Shown here in pieces: positions 53,501 to 64,000 of a stretch of DNA of 64,000 bases. Position numbers and translations under genes: made by a program. The stretch lies in NCBI GenBank assembly GCA_963573315.1, contig OY752145.1:62001-126000 (forward strand), read 5' to 3'. Under the pieces are notes generated by a model. That model was not told the origin of the DNA. It ran no database searches and was given only the letters and a program-made list of their open reading frames with translations. This DNA is from Entomortierella parvispora. Its lineage: Eukaryota; Mortierellomycota; Mortierellomycetes; Mortierellales; Mortierellaceae. How positions within the stretch are numbered: position 1 is the stretch's first letter; the number at the start of each line of letters is the position of its first letter.

Positions 53501-55614
53501 CCGCCTAGGTCGAGACACTGTTTTCCTGGAGGATACTCGTCAAGGCTTTCTTTGTCATGTCCATGAGTGTCGATACAGGCCTTTCCTTCGATCCCAATGT
53601 CCCAATGGAGGCCGCCAGAAGCGTTTGGAATTGGTGGCAACGGTTTCTCGTGTCTGGTCTCTACTACAGCTTGACCCTTCTTGCTCGACACGGATCGAAC
53701 CAGCGGAAGGGGCTTCATGTCCAGGTAGCGGGCGAACTTTGGTGTAGTCTGCCGCCGAGGACGGAGGAGCTCCGAGGACCTGTTGTATGAGGAGGAGTCC
53801 TTTCTCCTGAGAGTGGAACGCCTCCGAGGTAATGGATGTAATGGATGGCTCTCGTCCCCCACCTTTGTGCTTTTTGAGGGGCGAGAGCGGGATCCTGAGG
53901 GCAGTAGACTTTTGAAAGAAGGGCCCTTGTCCGGATGGAGGGTGTGGCGGATACGACTCTGGGATAGCAAGATCTCTCTGAGGATGTCCTGACCCTGGCT
54001 CGGCACGGTCCAAGAGGCGGATGTGCTGAGCGCGCGCCTGTCTGCGAGAGGAGGAGCGAGGGCGTGTGTTGAGGGTGTTGAGGGGGCAAGAAGGCAGGGT
54101 GCTGAAAGAGAAGAGGATAGAGAATGAAAGCCGGCCGGCCTTCTTTTCGACATTGGCGGACAGTGATCACTTTGCACTCGATCTGGGTAGTGAATGTGGT
54201 GCTGCTCGTGCTGCTCGTGCTCGTACTCGTGCTGGTACTCGTGGCGGGCTGACAAAGGACTGGCAACCGCCTCCCTGCCAGCAGACTGCCTGTGCTGCAC
54301 AGAGGCAAGCGGTCGATCCCAATGGCTGCTTGAAGGCAAGGTGCAGGTCCAACAAGGGTCTGCGAGTGGAAGAGAGCTCATCCTCGATGGAATGTGCAGC
54401 CGGTGGGGAGGAGCTGTTTTTTGATTGGTATGTTGCTGCTGAAGGTGGTGCTCCTGGTATGCGGGTCTGCACGCTCGTCCTTGGACGACTACTGAGGCTT
54501 GAAGCTCAGCGGTGGAAGCACTTGACGACAGAGACTGCCTCCTGAGCGAGTTCTGGTCATGAAAGGAGTAGGAGCGGTCCAGGGGAGACGGAGACGCAAG
54601 TTTCGAGGGGGAGGGGGTGCACTGGCTGAATGGGGACGGGAACGTAGTCAGGGAATAGTGGCACGACGACAAGGCCGAAGTGGAGGTCGATGTCGATGGA
54701 CTGAGGGAGAAGGTCGTCGATGAGGAGGAGGAAGAAGAGGATACGGATGAAGAGCAGGAGGAAGATGTAGCGGATAGAGGCACCGATCTCTTCTGAAAGA
54801 AAGAGGATGTGGATGTGGGCGACGCCAGGGACACAGACAAGGGTAGCGCGGGATCAATTGAGGCATTGGGACGAGGGATGCAAGGGGGTGTGGACAGACC
54901 TGGAGACCATGGGCAAAGACAATACTCGTGTGCGTTGGCGCCTTGGCTGCTGTTGTGAGAGATGGTCAAACAAGGGTGCTGGTCTCGAAAGACGGCCTCC
55001 GTCACTACGCCTCTTCTGGAAACGGATGGGCGGCCAGGAGAGGACTGGGGTGGATGGTGGACGAAATCTGGGTATGAGGAGGACGGGGACAGGGACCGGG
55101 TGCTAGGTGGTGGGGCAACACCAACTTTGGATTGGCATTGATGTTGACTGTGTTGGTGGTGGTGGTGGTACTGGTAGCTGTGATTGTGGTTCAACCCTGG
55201 CAGGTCCTGTTGCTGTTGCGAATGAGACGCGGAGATGATACGGCGGATGGTGATCCGGTGGGATGCTTTCAACGATCGCTTTGTGTAGCTGGGCTTTCGC
55301 CGAAGAGTTGGCGAGATGGATAGACATGTCGAGGAAGTGGAGGAGGAAGAGCAAAAGGAAGCGAAGGAGGGAACAGAGTTTGAGCACCTCAGAGCCGTCT
55401 TTTGAGGGCTCGCCGTTGTAGGTGCCACTGCCGCCGATCGCGATGCAGAGAGTGCATTGAACCCGAGCTCAGGAGCGGAGGTGCATGCGACCAAAGGGTA
55501 TTGATAAGGCTGATGGTGGTGATTTTGGCGGTGGTCGCCTGGTCGACACTCAGCAGCAGGAGGGTGGTGACGCTGATAGACGTATCTGTCTCTGGAGGAT
55601 GGAGAGGAGATCAT
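47584..55614 (-). CDS. Very large RhoGEF with DH-PH module and disordered flanks
   Basis: Predicted Rho-type GTPase exchange factor. Exons: 55614-52018, 51923-51726, 51625-50791, 50710-49463, 49397-47584; they sum to exactly 2564 codons (2563 aa). Residues 1-1170 are low-complexity, rich in Ser, His, Gln, Pro and Arg. The DH domain (about 1175-1370) begins RSHALRELVSTEKSYVDDLDTLV, continues across two introns, and has the signature LLIKPIQRICRYPLLLKELL. A PH-like region (about 1470-1600) includes YYGCFLFETMLIVVK and FGASGEEEQEIWMRSLRVQI. A further 950 Ser-rich residues ending in acidic EEEEEDK complete the protein. No CNH, SH3 or BAR domain is evident, unlike Rom/Tus1 types. It may act in polarity or wall signalling, but the target GTPase is unknown. 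Divergent from the aquaglyceroporin gene. Confidence 0.88.
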
Positions 55615-56633
55615 GGCGGCAAGAGATTCCCAAGATCTTTATCAAGGTGGAGTACTGTTAGGGAGAACTATTAAAAAAAGAAGCAGGAAAAAAAAGGATG
55701 AGCAAACAGGGTCAATGGGCGACACCAAGGGGCAAACGAATGATCAAAGGAAACACCTTATAGATACTGCAAGAGGGAGAGAGAGAGGGAGAGAGGGAGA
55801 GAGGGATGCTTCTCACAACGGTCGAGCAGTGGAGATTGAGAGCATGAGGATGGCGCAAGCGGTCTTGGAGCGAGATCGTGCAGAGCAAAGAGAGGAAAGA
55901 GAGAAATGAGGGATGTTGGAAAAGAGAACGACATGCGGTTGATGGTTGTTTGCTTCCATGGGCCATCCCCGCTTCCGCCGTCCCAGGAACGTTGTTGTTA
56001 CTGTTGCTCCATACTATCCAAAACAGAGGCACCGGTCGACACTGGAACAGGAGCGATGAGGGCAGGCAGCCTTCAGGATCGCTGGGGGGATTCAGAACTG
56101 AGTCGCGCCTTGAGGCCGTCTCCCCGTGTATTCAGGCTGTTCAGAGTGTATGCTCCAGGGGATCCACCTGGCTCTTTTTTTGTTTGTTTTCGACTGGCTT
56201 ACTGTGTAGTCGTCATCTTGTCATCTCGTCATCTCGTCATCTCGTCCAGCCAGTCAGTCACACGCGACTTGGAGTTGCGCGTTGCTCTCGCGTCTTCAAA
56301 ATCCAAGATGCTCCCGCTAGGGCACAAGCACCCCTTGCGGGCCGCAGGATGAAAGGGTCAGAAAAAAAAGATGGAAAGTTTACGAACAAAAGAACCTCCT
56401 GCTACGAAGGGGTGCAAAGTCTGTCTTTGAAGCCGGTGCGTCATTTCCATGGGGGGAAGAGTGCTTAAGGATCTATTCCAGCGAAACCATAACCATTCGA
56501 TAAAACCTTCACTCTCCTTCTTCTCCTCTTGCCTCTTCTTCCCCATCGTCTTCCTCCTTCTCATTCTTTCACTCCAGTTCAAGCTCCTTTCCACATCCCC
56601 AAATCCCTCACACATCTTTGCTTTACTCTTTCA
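55615..56633. promoter_or_regulatory. RhoGEF/aquaglyceroporin divergent region
   Basis: 1019 bp between two starts. A GA-rich block with GAGAGGGA repeats (about 55766-55804) gives the RhoGEF a pyrimidine-rich leader; the last 130 bp before 56634 is pyrimidine-rich for the channel gene. Four tandem 8-bp units (TCATCTTG then three TCATCTCG) are at 56213-56244. No CACGTG was found and no gene recognised. Confidence 0.45.
56213..56244 (+). repeat. Four 8-bp tandem repeats (TCATCTYG)
   Basis: One TCATCTTG followed by three TCATCTCG copies, in the RhoGEF/aquaglyceroporin promoter region. Confidence 0.85.
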
Positions 56634-57893
56634 ATGGCCGACAACCACGATTCCCACGAGACTGACGCTCTCCTCGAGCGCGAAGAGAACGCTATAAACC
56701 ATCCTCGTTACCAAGCTCGCAGTAAATGGGCAGCTATCCGCCACAAGGTTGGTCCCAATCCACAATTCTCCAACAAGCATGCAGTCGTGTGCAAACTTAC
56801 CTACAACTGTCCCTTGTCCACAGTCCAGAAAAGCGTTCGCAGAGTTTTTGGGCACTGCCATCCTTGTCACTTTTGGATCTGGTGCTATCGCCCAGCTTGT
56901 CCTTTCCGAGCGCAACACTTGGTTTACCATGTCGCTTGGCTGGGGTCTTGGCCTGACGTTCGGTATCTACGTCTCTGGAGGTGTTTCGGTAAGTTCATCA
57001 CCTTTTTTATCACATCAAGTGCAATCTTGATGCCAGACAACTTGTCCGAAGGCGCGCACGGCCCAAAAATCAGGGATGCAACAACAGTGCCGTGAAGGAG
57101 CAGGGCCGTTCTTGGCTGCTGTCCTGGCAAAGACGACGGAGACATGGAATTCATTCTGCTCTTTCAAAGAAAAAAGACGTGATCTCGTCACCAACCACCG
57201 TTCTCCTCCTTTTTGGCCTCTTCGTGTTCTACTCTTTAGGGTGGTCATTTGAATCCAGCTGTTACCCTGGCTTTGGCCGTCTTCCGTGGATTCAGTTGGG
57301 CAGAAGTGCCTCTGTACTGGGCCGCCCAGTTTGCTGGCGCCTTCGCCGGTGCTTTCACGGTCTTTGTTGCCAATTGCGCCGCTCTCCACAGCGCCAAACA
57401 CAAGGACACCATCGGTATCTTTGTCACTGGTCTTCAGTCTGATAGCGTTTCCACACTCACAGCTTTTACCGCTGAGCTCCTCGGCACTGCCCTCCTGGTC
57501 CTGGTAATCCTCTCAACTTCGGACAAGGGCAACACTCCCGCTGGTAATGTTCAGCCCTTGATAATTGGACTCTCGCTTACCGCGATCGGCACCTCCTTTG
57601 GATACGAGACGGGCTTTGCGCTGAATCCTGCTCGTGACCTTGCACCTCGCCTATTTGCTTCATTGGCCGGATGGGGCTTGGAGGCCTTTTCTCGTCAAGG
57701 ATACTACTTTTGGGTGCCTGTTGTCGCCCCTTTCATTGGAGCCATCGGAGGAGCTTTCGGTGAGTTATCCTCACCTTGTTTCGATGCATTGTTGCGCTGT
57801 CTGCTGGTGTTCGCACTGACCGTTGTACTTCTTCACGACATAGCGTACGACCTTTTGATCTACTCTAGCGGTCCCAGCCCATTGAATAACTAG
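56634..57893 (+). CDS. Aquaglyceroporin (MIP family)
   Basis: Membrane channel for glycerol and water. Exons: 56634-56747, 56824-56988, 57240-57759, 57844-57893 (282 aa). A short acidic cytoplasmic N-terminus (HETDALLEREENA) leads to TM1 AEFLGTAILVTFGSGAIAQL. The first NPA loop is GGHLNPAVT, rebuilt across the 251-bp second intron; the second is GFALNPARDLAPR. Asp directly after the second NPAR is the feature that separates glycerol facilitators from strict aquaporins. Six transmembrane segments can be counted (e.g. AAQFAGAFAGAFTVFV, LLGTALLVLVIL, PVVAPFIGAIGGAF). The C-terminal exon is short (YDLLIYSSG). Likely plasma membrane, with a role in osmotic balance by analogy with Fps1-like and GlpF-like channels. 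Convergent with the Yippee gene. Confidence 0.95.
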
Positions 57894-58102
57894 AAGCATT
57901 GTTGACTCCAAAAAACCCCCCTTACCTGGCAATGGCAGCTTTGCTGCCATAGTGTTACAGTTGAACCGATTCATCACTGCAGACGCACAGTAAAGCACTT
58001 CAGTCCATACTCTCCACATGTTTATGAATAACTGAGATGCCTACGTTGTGAAGTTTTTTGTGTATGCCTATTCGTCAAAGTGGACAGGAAGGGCTGGTCT
58101 AT

Positions 58103-58547
58103 CTATTCCTTCTGAAGCCAGAAGTTTTCTTTGGAAATTTTTGCCTTTTCCACGATATATTTGCCTTCCTTGTACTTTTGCGAGTCTTCAAAGGCGTATA
58201 TCTATTGGCACAGGTAAGCGAACAGTTCAGTAAGAAGGAAAATCCCTCATTTCAGAGGAAGGGCGTTTGAAGTCCATTCTTACGTAGATCCAACCAACGA
58301 CACTCTGACAGACAATACATGCTATATCTGCAACAGAGTGCAGACCTGTCATGAGAACGCGGTCTTCTTTGGGACCAAGGGCGATATTGTGTACTGTTTT
58401 AAAAAGATAGGCCCGACCATGCCTTCCTTGGAAACCTTTTGAGATGATATCCTCGTTGCGCCCTAGGTGTGCGTGACAGCAGCCGCAAGTGTAAATCTGA
58501 TCGGCGGTGAGGTAGACTTGGTGCGCGAGGGGCTGTTGGTCATCCAT
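58103..58547 (-). CDS. Yippee-like zinc-binding protein
   Basis: Small conserved protein of unclear molecular role; a Yippee-domain fold (related to cereblon and Mis18) with one zinc held by four Cys. Exons: 58547-58284 and 58201-58103 (120 aa, the family length). First CxxC is in YTCGCCHAHL, second is CIVCQS. IISKGFQGRHGRAYLF, LGPKEDRVLMTGLHSVADI and YAFEDSQKYKEGKYIVEKA are nearly invariant across eukaryotes. The first residues (MDDQQPLAHQ) are variable. Splicing joins GWIY to IYAFEDSQ. Divergent from VAC14 with 453 bp between starts. Confidence 0.96.
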
Positions 58548-59000
58548 GAGCAGAGGCTATCCACTGAAAGGTCGACGGTGTGGTGATGTCGTTTCTGCTG
58601 TCGATGTTGCTGAAGTGTAGCGGGATGGGGGAAGGAAGAAAAGGGAAGCGGGTGAAAAAAGGGGAGGCGGCAGGCGGACAAAGGGATTGTCCCCGAGGAC
58701 AGCCTGGAATAAAAAACATTGATTAGATTTATACCGCCAAACCCAACCCGAATAATTTTTATTCCGTGCTGCTGCCTGCAACCTTCCATGTGCCTGGACA
58801 TGCCATGCGGTCGCCTCTCTTTCCTCCTCCCAAGCTCCATCCCTTCATCCCACGGCAACAGACACATTGCCTGCCTGCTCTCCACTCCACCGCTCTCCAC
58901 TCCACCGCTCTCCACTCTACTTCTCTCCACTCCACCTCTTTCCCTCGTCCGCCCTCCTTTCCGAGTCAACAACTCTTAGCGCTTCGAGAACCGCAGCTGC
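58548..59000. promoter_or_regulatory. Yippee/VAC14 divergent promoter
   Basis: 453 bp between two starts. Close to VAC14 are four 15-bp pyrimidine-rich repeats (58878-58937). No CACGTG present. Confidence 0.45.
58878..58937 (+). repeat. Four 15-bp tandem repeats in VAC14 leader
   Basis: Unit CTCTCCACTCCACCG, two exact copies then two with one or a few changes, 64-123 bp before the VAC14 start. Likely part of the 5' untranslated region or core promoter. Confidence 0.88.
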
Positions 59001-62000
59001 ATGTCTGATTACATCCTTAGTCCCCAGGTGTCCAGGGGTCTCTCTGACAAACTCTACGACAAGCGCAAGGGTGCTGCTCTTGAAGTCGAGAGGTGCGCAA
59101 CACCATGGACACAATTTGCTTTGTTTCTTGAACTGTGGAATGAGAGCAAGACGTGGACTAATCTAGGCCTGCATTCCCACACAGAGTCATCCGCGAGTAC
59201 GTGCAAGCTGGCGATACCGCAAAGATCAAGCTGACCATCCAAGCCCTCGTTGCCGACTTTGTCTACTCGGTCTCGCCCAATGCACGCAACGGTGGCCTTA
59301 TCGGCCTCGCCGCGACCTCCATTTCCTTGGCCAGTGTAAGGGTTCAAGCGTGTCTCGTGTTTTCTGTTGCTCCCCATCTTTCCCCTCCAAAAAAAAAAAA
59401 GAAAACTTTGACGCGTGTCCTAATCGCATCGACTCTGAACTTTTCTTCTGGCCGTCTGGTTATAGGGCGTGTCTTCGCACCTGGAGAGCATTGTACCGCC
59501 AGTCTTGATGTGTTTTGGGGACCAGGATTCGCGGGTGCGCTACTACGCTTGCGAGAGTATGTACAATATTGCTAAAGTAGCCCGAGGAAGCATCCTACGG
59601 TACTTTAACGAGCTCTTTGATGCGATGAGCAAGGTATGCGTCTTGTCGGAAGCGTGTCTTTAGTGAATCAACATTGTGCCAAGCAAGAACTTGAGTCTTA
59701 TGATTAGGTCACCTTTTTGTCCTCATAGTTGTATGCAGACTCGGAAACATCTGTCAAGAATGGAGCAGAGCTACTTGATCGACTTGTCAAGGATATCGTG
59801 CACGAGCAGTCTATTGCATACTCGGGACCCATCGCACATATTGACGACCAGGACCCTCAACAGCTGGCTCTAGCTTTACCTCGGGACTCCCAATTCTCCC
59901 TACCAAGATTTATTCCCCTGTTGGCAGAACGTGTATACAGCAAAAACTCGTGGACCCGCAACTACCTTGTCACCTGGATTGCAGTGCTGGATTCAATCCC
60001 GGATCTGGAGCTGGTCTCATACCTTCCTGATTTTCTGGACGGATTGTTATACTTCCTGAGCGACTCGAATCCCGATGTGCGCAACCTGACCCAAAAGCTA
60101 TTGAACGACTTTTTGTCCGAAATCAGAGAGGTGGCGGAGCTTCAGCAGCAACAGCAACACGAGATGCTCCAACAACGATTGCGCCAGCTTCAACTGTCTG
60201 ATCCACAGCAGAGGTCATCTCCGACCCAATTTGGCCGTGACAGCTTTGATGGAAGTACAGCGTCGACGCTCAATCCTCTCGAGATGGAATCCAAAGGACA
60301 GGGGAAAGGAAGCTGGGTGCCTGGTCAAGGAGTCAGTATCAACTATGCAAAGATTGTCAAAATTTTGAAGCCCCACCTGACTTCAAACGATGAGGATATC
60401 CAGGAGACAGCTTTGCGATGGATCAATGAGTTTATGAGTCTTGCCAAGGATGTCATGATTCAGTTCACGCCGGCTCTTATTCCTGCAGTCCTTCCTTGCC
60501 TGGCCCATTCAGTAACCTCGATCCGAGCCATCGCAAACGAGACCAACTTGAGCCTTTACAGACTCGTCTACGAGTCGGCTCTTCCACCAGAGCCGGTTCA
60601 GAACTTGTCACCAACCAGTGTGCGTCCTGCAGATCGCTCCAGTCAAGTGCGATCCCTCTCTCCTATATCTCAATCACCCAAAGGCCAAGAACGGTCCACT
60701 CACTCGTTTGGAACCTCTGGTTCAATTGCCGCCAAGTTAGCAGGCGCCTCTGTCAGAGATTCCACTATGGCCACAAAGGAACCCATCAGTGAACGCACAG
60801 CTTCGCCCACGCCGTCCACCCCCAAGGCTTTGGCAGACCAGCTCGAATTTGACTATGTGGCGACAGTGAACGCGCTGACTCTCCAGTTTCTGAATGAGCA
60901 CGAGCAAACTCGCGTTGCTAGTTTGGAGTGGCTGTTGATGCTTCATAAGCGAGCGCCTCATCTCATCCTGGCAATCGACGATGGAAGTTTCCCTGTCTTG
61001 CTCAAGACTCTCTCTGACCCATCCGAGGAGGTGATCAAGCGAGACCTACAGCTGTTGGCTCAAATTTCTTCTCACTCTGACGATGCCTATTTTCACAACT
61101 TCATGCTGAACATGCTTTCGCTGTTCAGTACAGACCGTCGACTGCTGGAAAACCGCGGGAGTGTCATCATCCGGCAATTGTGCGTTAGTCTAAACTCGGA
61201 ACGTATTTACAGGGCGTTGGCTGAAATCTTGGAGAAAGACGAGGATCTGGAATTCGCCAACACAATGGTCCAAAACCTCAACATTATCTTGATCACTGCG
61301 CCTGAACTGGCAGATCTCAGGAAGCGACTCAAGACTGTTGACAGTCGGGTAAGTGTTGATACTCCTCTTTACTGGAAGAGGGTTGATAGACCCCGATCTG
61401 AATTTCTAACTCTTCTTATTCTATATTCTTGGCCATTGCAGGATGGACAGGCTCTCTTCACAGTCCTCTATAGATCTTGGTGCCATAACCCAGTGTCAAC
61501 TTTTGCTCTCTGCTTGATGGCCCAGTATTATGAGCATGCGGTAGCTCTCTTACAAAGTTTGTACGTCTGCTGTTTCTTGCAGCTTAGCAACGGTCGTACT
61601 TGGAAGAATACACCTTAACCAATGCTGCACTGCCCCTTTCTAGCGCTGAACTAGAGATCACAGTCAACCTTCTTATTCAAGTGGACAAGCTGGTGCAGCT
61701 CATCGAGTCTCCTGTTTTCACCTGTATGGCTTCTAATGACCTTCCTGTATTGGGGTACAGTCTCTACAAAGATGCAAGTGATTCTAACTGTCCTCTCTAC
61801 ATTTGCAATTTAGACCTTCGCCTGCAGCTTTTGGAGCCAGAGCGGTACCCTCACTTATTTAAATGTCTTTATGGGTTGTTGATGCTTCTGCCTCAAAGCA
61901 CCGCCTTTGCCACCCTCAGGAACCGACTGACGAGTGTCAGCTCTATGGGCTTTATCCACCTCGTTCCCAAGATGTAAGCAACAAAAGGAGGCTACAATCT

Positions 62001-62913
62001 GTTCCTGTGTATTATTCGTAGCTAACCCGTCCAAAATCGGATCTCTAGAAACCATCAAGGTGCATTGCCGTCCTCGAGTTCCGTCTCGGGCATCCCCTCC
62101 ACTTCCAGAGCCAAGTCAGGTGGGGGTTCCGGCGTTGGAGTGTCCACCACTAGTCTGTCAACCCAACATCCCGAGGGACCCCGATTCCCAGAGTTATTGT
62201 CTCATTTCAGAGCTGTGCAGGGACGACACGAGCGCTCCCGTCGACAGGCTGTCCAGGCTTTGCTGCGACTTAACACGTATGGAAACAGCAGCTCAGGTCT
62301 CGCAGGCACTGCACACTACAACCAGCAGCAGCAGTACTACCAGCAACACCAGCAAAAGCACCAGCGGAAACAACAGCAGCAGCTCGAACATCAACAGCTC
62401 CAGCAGCAGGTCCAGCAGCAACAGCAACTCTATGATCTTGCACAGCAAGGCCAGCAGCAACAGGAGCAATATAGCAATAACAACAATTCATCCGCCAATC
62501 GTTATCAACAGCAGGAGGGCTCGTATTCTAATACATCCCAAGAGACCTCTCCCGACACCGACCAGACGACGACGTCCCGCAGCACGAGCACCCTCTCAGG
62601 TAATGTTGTAGGCCGAAGACGGACTAGGGATCGGCAGAGTCAATTGGACACTATTCAACAGCAATCTCAGGGTCCACCGACATCCTCTGCCTCGGCATCT
62701 GGTGCCTCTGCACGAAACTCTTACATCAAGAGCAGCGCGGCAAACAACAACAACGGCAACAGTTACCGTTACTCCTCGGGAGCAGGGACGCCTCCACCAC
62801 CTGCGCAGCCATCTGGTGGCAACAGTACTTCTGTTGGGTCATCACCAGCAGGTGGCACAGGAGGGGATTCAAGCGAGTCAAAGTCGAACAAGAGTCGATC
62901 CGGTCTGGACTAG
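59001..62913 (+). CDS. VAC14: VAC14, scaffold of the PIKfyve/Fab1 complex
   Basis: HEAT-repeat scaffold that assembles Fab1 kinase and Fig4 phosphatase to make PtdIns(3,5)P2 on vacuole membranes. Exons: 59001-59092, 59185-59335, 59466-59633, 59729-61348, 61442-61560, 61644-61723, 61814-61973, 62049-62913 (1084 aa). N-terminal [17 protein letters not shown] and [25 protein letters not shown] are diagnostic, as is the Fig4-binding region with [29 protein letters not shown] and [22 protein letters not shown] repeats such as [20 protein letters not shown] run between. Two low-complexity inserts occur: Q-rich at about residue 280-310, and a 290-residue tail after the conserved end with long poly-Q and poly-N tracts (62320-62490). 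Convergent with the ArsC-like gene, 94 bp apart. Confidence 0.96.
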
Positions 62914-63007
62914 ACTGTTTGAAGGAGGAACAATTGTTTTCTTCCCACGCGAAATAAAGGAATCTAGAGCCGATTTTTGTCATTCATTTTATTGTGTCAT
63001 CATTGGC

Positions 63008-63484
63008 TCACAGGTCGCTGACGATCTCAAGGACTGCCTCAGCAGGCTACAGATTAGAAATGAAAGGATGAAGAGAAAAAAGGTGCGTTAGTGTTTGGTT
63101 CACCTGGGGGACGCGGTTGTCTTTGGGATCTATCCCAGAACTTACACGTCCAATGACGGCCTTTTTGGCGGCCCAATCGACCACAAGGGGGCGCTGCATC
63201 AAAGCAGAATCCTCGGCCAGGATGGCCTGGACATCCTCGACCGTGGATGCCTTGGGGGCGTCCTTGCGCAAAAACTCTGAAAAGACAGCGGGGTTTTCAG
63301 AGTAGTCGAGAAACGTGAGAATGTCGCGGATCTGGTCGTTGGTCAATGGGTTCTTGAGGTACTCGATGGTGTCGACTTTGAATGGGGCCGAGGCAGATCG
63401 CTCTTGCAGCAATTTCTGAGCATTTCGGCTGGTACTGCAACGTGGGTTGTGGAAAAAGGTGATGGTTCTGGCGGCGGCAGACAT
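63008..63484 (-). CDS. ArsC/YfgD-like thioredoxin-fold protein
   Basis: Small protein of the glutaredoxin-dependent arsenate reductase family. Exons: 63484-63146 and 63046-63008 (125 aa). TITFFHNPRCSTSRNAQKLL carries the single active-site Cys in the CxxS-R context (HNPRCSxSR). IEYLKNPLTNDQIRDIL follows, then the Arg-containing FLRKDAP and QRPLVVDWAAKKAVIGRP, which includes the second conserved Arg of ArsC. The second exon supplies PAEAVLEIVSDL, the normal end. Whether it reduces arsenate or another substrate is open, since many ArsC-fold proteins lack arsenic activity. An in-frame ATG 19 codons upstream exists, but the added sequence has no resemblance to the family. Confidence 0.85.
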
Positions 63485-64000
63485 TTCCAAAGAGGTGTGG
63501 GGATTACTGGGAAGAGGAGAATGAGGAGAACCCCCGCACATGGAATGATTTGCTCCGAAGGTTTGGCACTCCCTGCCACTATTTCCTTGCAGTGTTTGGA
63601 AATAACGAAAATCGCGAGCCGAGCTGCCACCTTTCTATGCATCTCTTCATCTCGATCAACGACAGCAAGCGAGTCTACTAGACCTCCTGTCTTCAGTCTG
63701 AACCAATTGAGGTTTATTTTGCGATGGAGAATAGAGTCTGTTTCCAGGAACCATTACTCCTACCATCTTTCTCTCCTTGGCTCTGAAAACGAAGAGTGCA
63801 ATGCGGACCCAGACAGGGTCCTTTGGAGCAATTGCTCTGTCTGCTCTGCCCGTCAATTGCTAGAGCAGTGCCAATTTGGGTTGTTCAGGTATTAGTTGAC
63901 TTTGGTCATCATCGCTGTGGCAACGCAGCTATTGTAATCGGTTGTTGACACTAGTTTTTTTTCCGGGGACGCGTTCTGTTCACCATGGCACGCAGTACAG
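63485..64000. other. Right edge: ArsC-like upstream region, possible gene start at 63985
   Basis: 516 bp with no recognised gene. CACCATGG at 63982-63989 is a good start context, opening a frame MARST that runs off the window. It may be the start of a + strand gene divergent from the ArsC-like one, but too little is visible to say more. Confidence 0.3.

Overview
The window is nuclear DNA from an early-diverging fungus, most likely a Mucoromycota/Mortierellomycota species. Genes are dense and split by many short spliceosomal introns, mostly 65-150 bp, with GT-AG ends. Fungal traits are HIS3, a PHO89-type phosphate transporter, an ALR/MNR2-type CorA magnesium transporter and a CAB5-like dephospho-CoA kinase. 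Other genes are typical of animals and usually lost in yeasts: BCL7, RAD51C, CHMP7, RBM42, GSKIP and Yippee. The taxon call is inference from this mix; no species marker is present.

Layout. 1-5207: 3' part of a dipeptidyl peptidase IV gene, ELP5 (-), RAD51C (+). 5320-9757: Gfo/Idh/MocA oxidoreductase (-), HIS3 (-), BCL7-like (+). 9830-18054: an unrecognised gene (-), ariadne RBR ubiquitin ligase (+), G3BP-like RNA-binding protein (+), a possible small gene, a methyltransferase (+). 18191-22150: 14-3-3 (-) and PHO89-like transporter (-). 23477-29576: CorA transporter, mitochondrial uS9, SGNH-hydrolase-like protein (all +). 29734-35425: RBM42 (-), an 83-bp tandem minisatellite, copper P-type ATPase (-). 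36135-43729: Q/N-rich TKL-like kinase (+), GSKIP (-), RAE1 (+), dephospho-CoA kinase (-), NmrA-like protein with a Cys-rich tail (-). 44646-63484: CHMP7 (+), a 2563-residue RhoGEF (-), aquaglyceroporin (+), Yippee (-), VAC14 (+), ArsC-like protein (-).

Genes are arranged largely as alternating divergent and convergent pairs. Ten convergent pairs have stop codons only 68-313 bp apart. Seven intergenic regions carry a CACGTG E-box. Nearly all exon-intron models were built by hand from splice signals plus family alignment, and every complete spliced model sums to a multiple of three.

There is no biosynthetic cluster, transposon, CRISPR array or recognisable RNA gene. The most unusual items are an SGNH-family protein lacking the catalytic Ser and Asn, metallothionein-like Cys clusters in two unrelated proteins, the minisatellite upstream of RBM42, a GC-AG intron in the G3BP gene, and long Q/N tracts in the kinase and VAC14.
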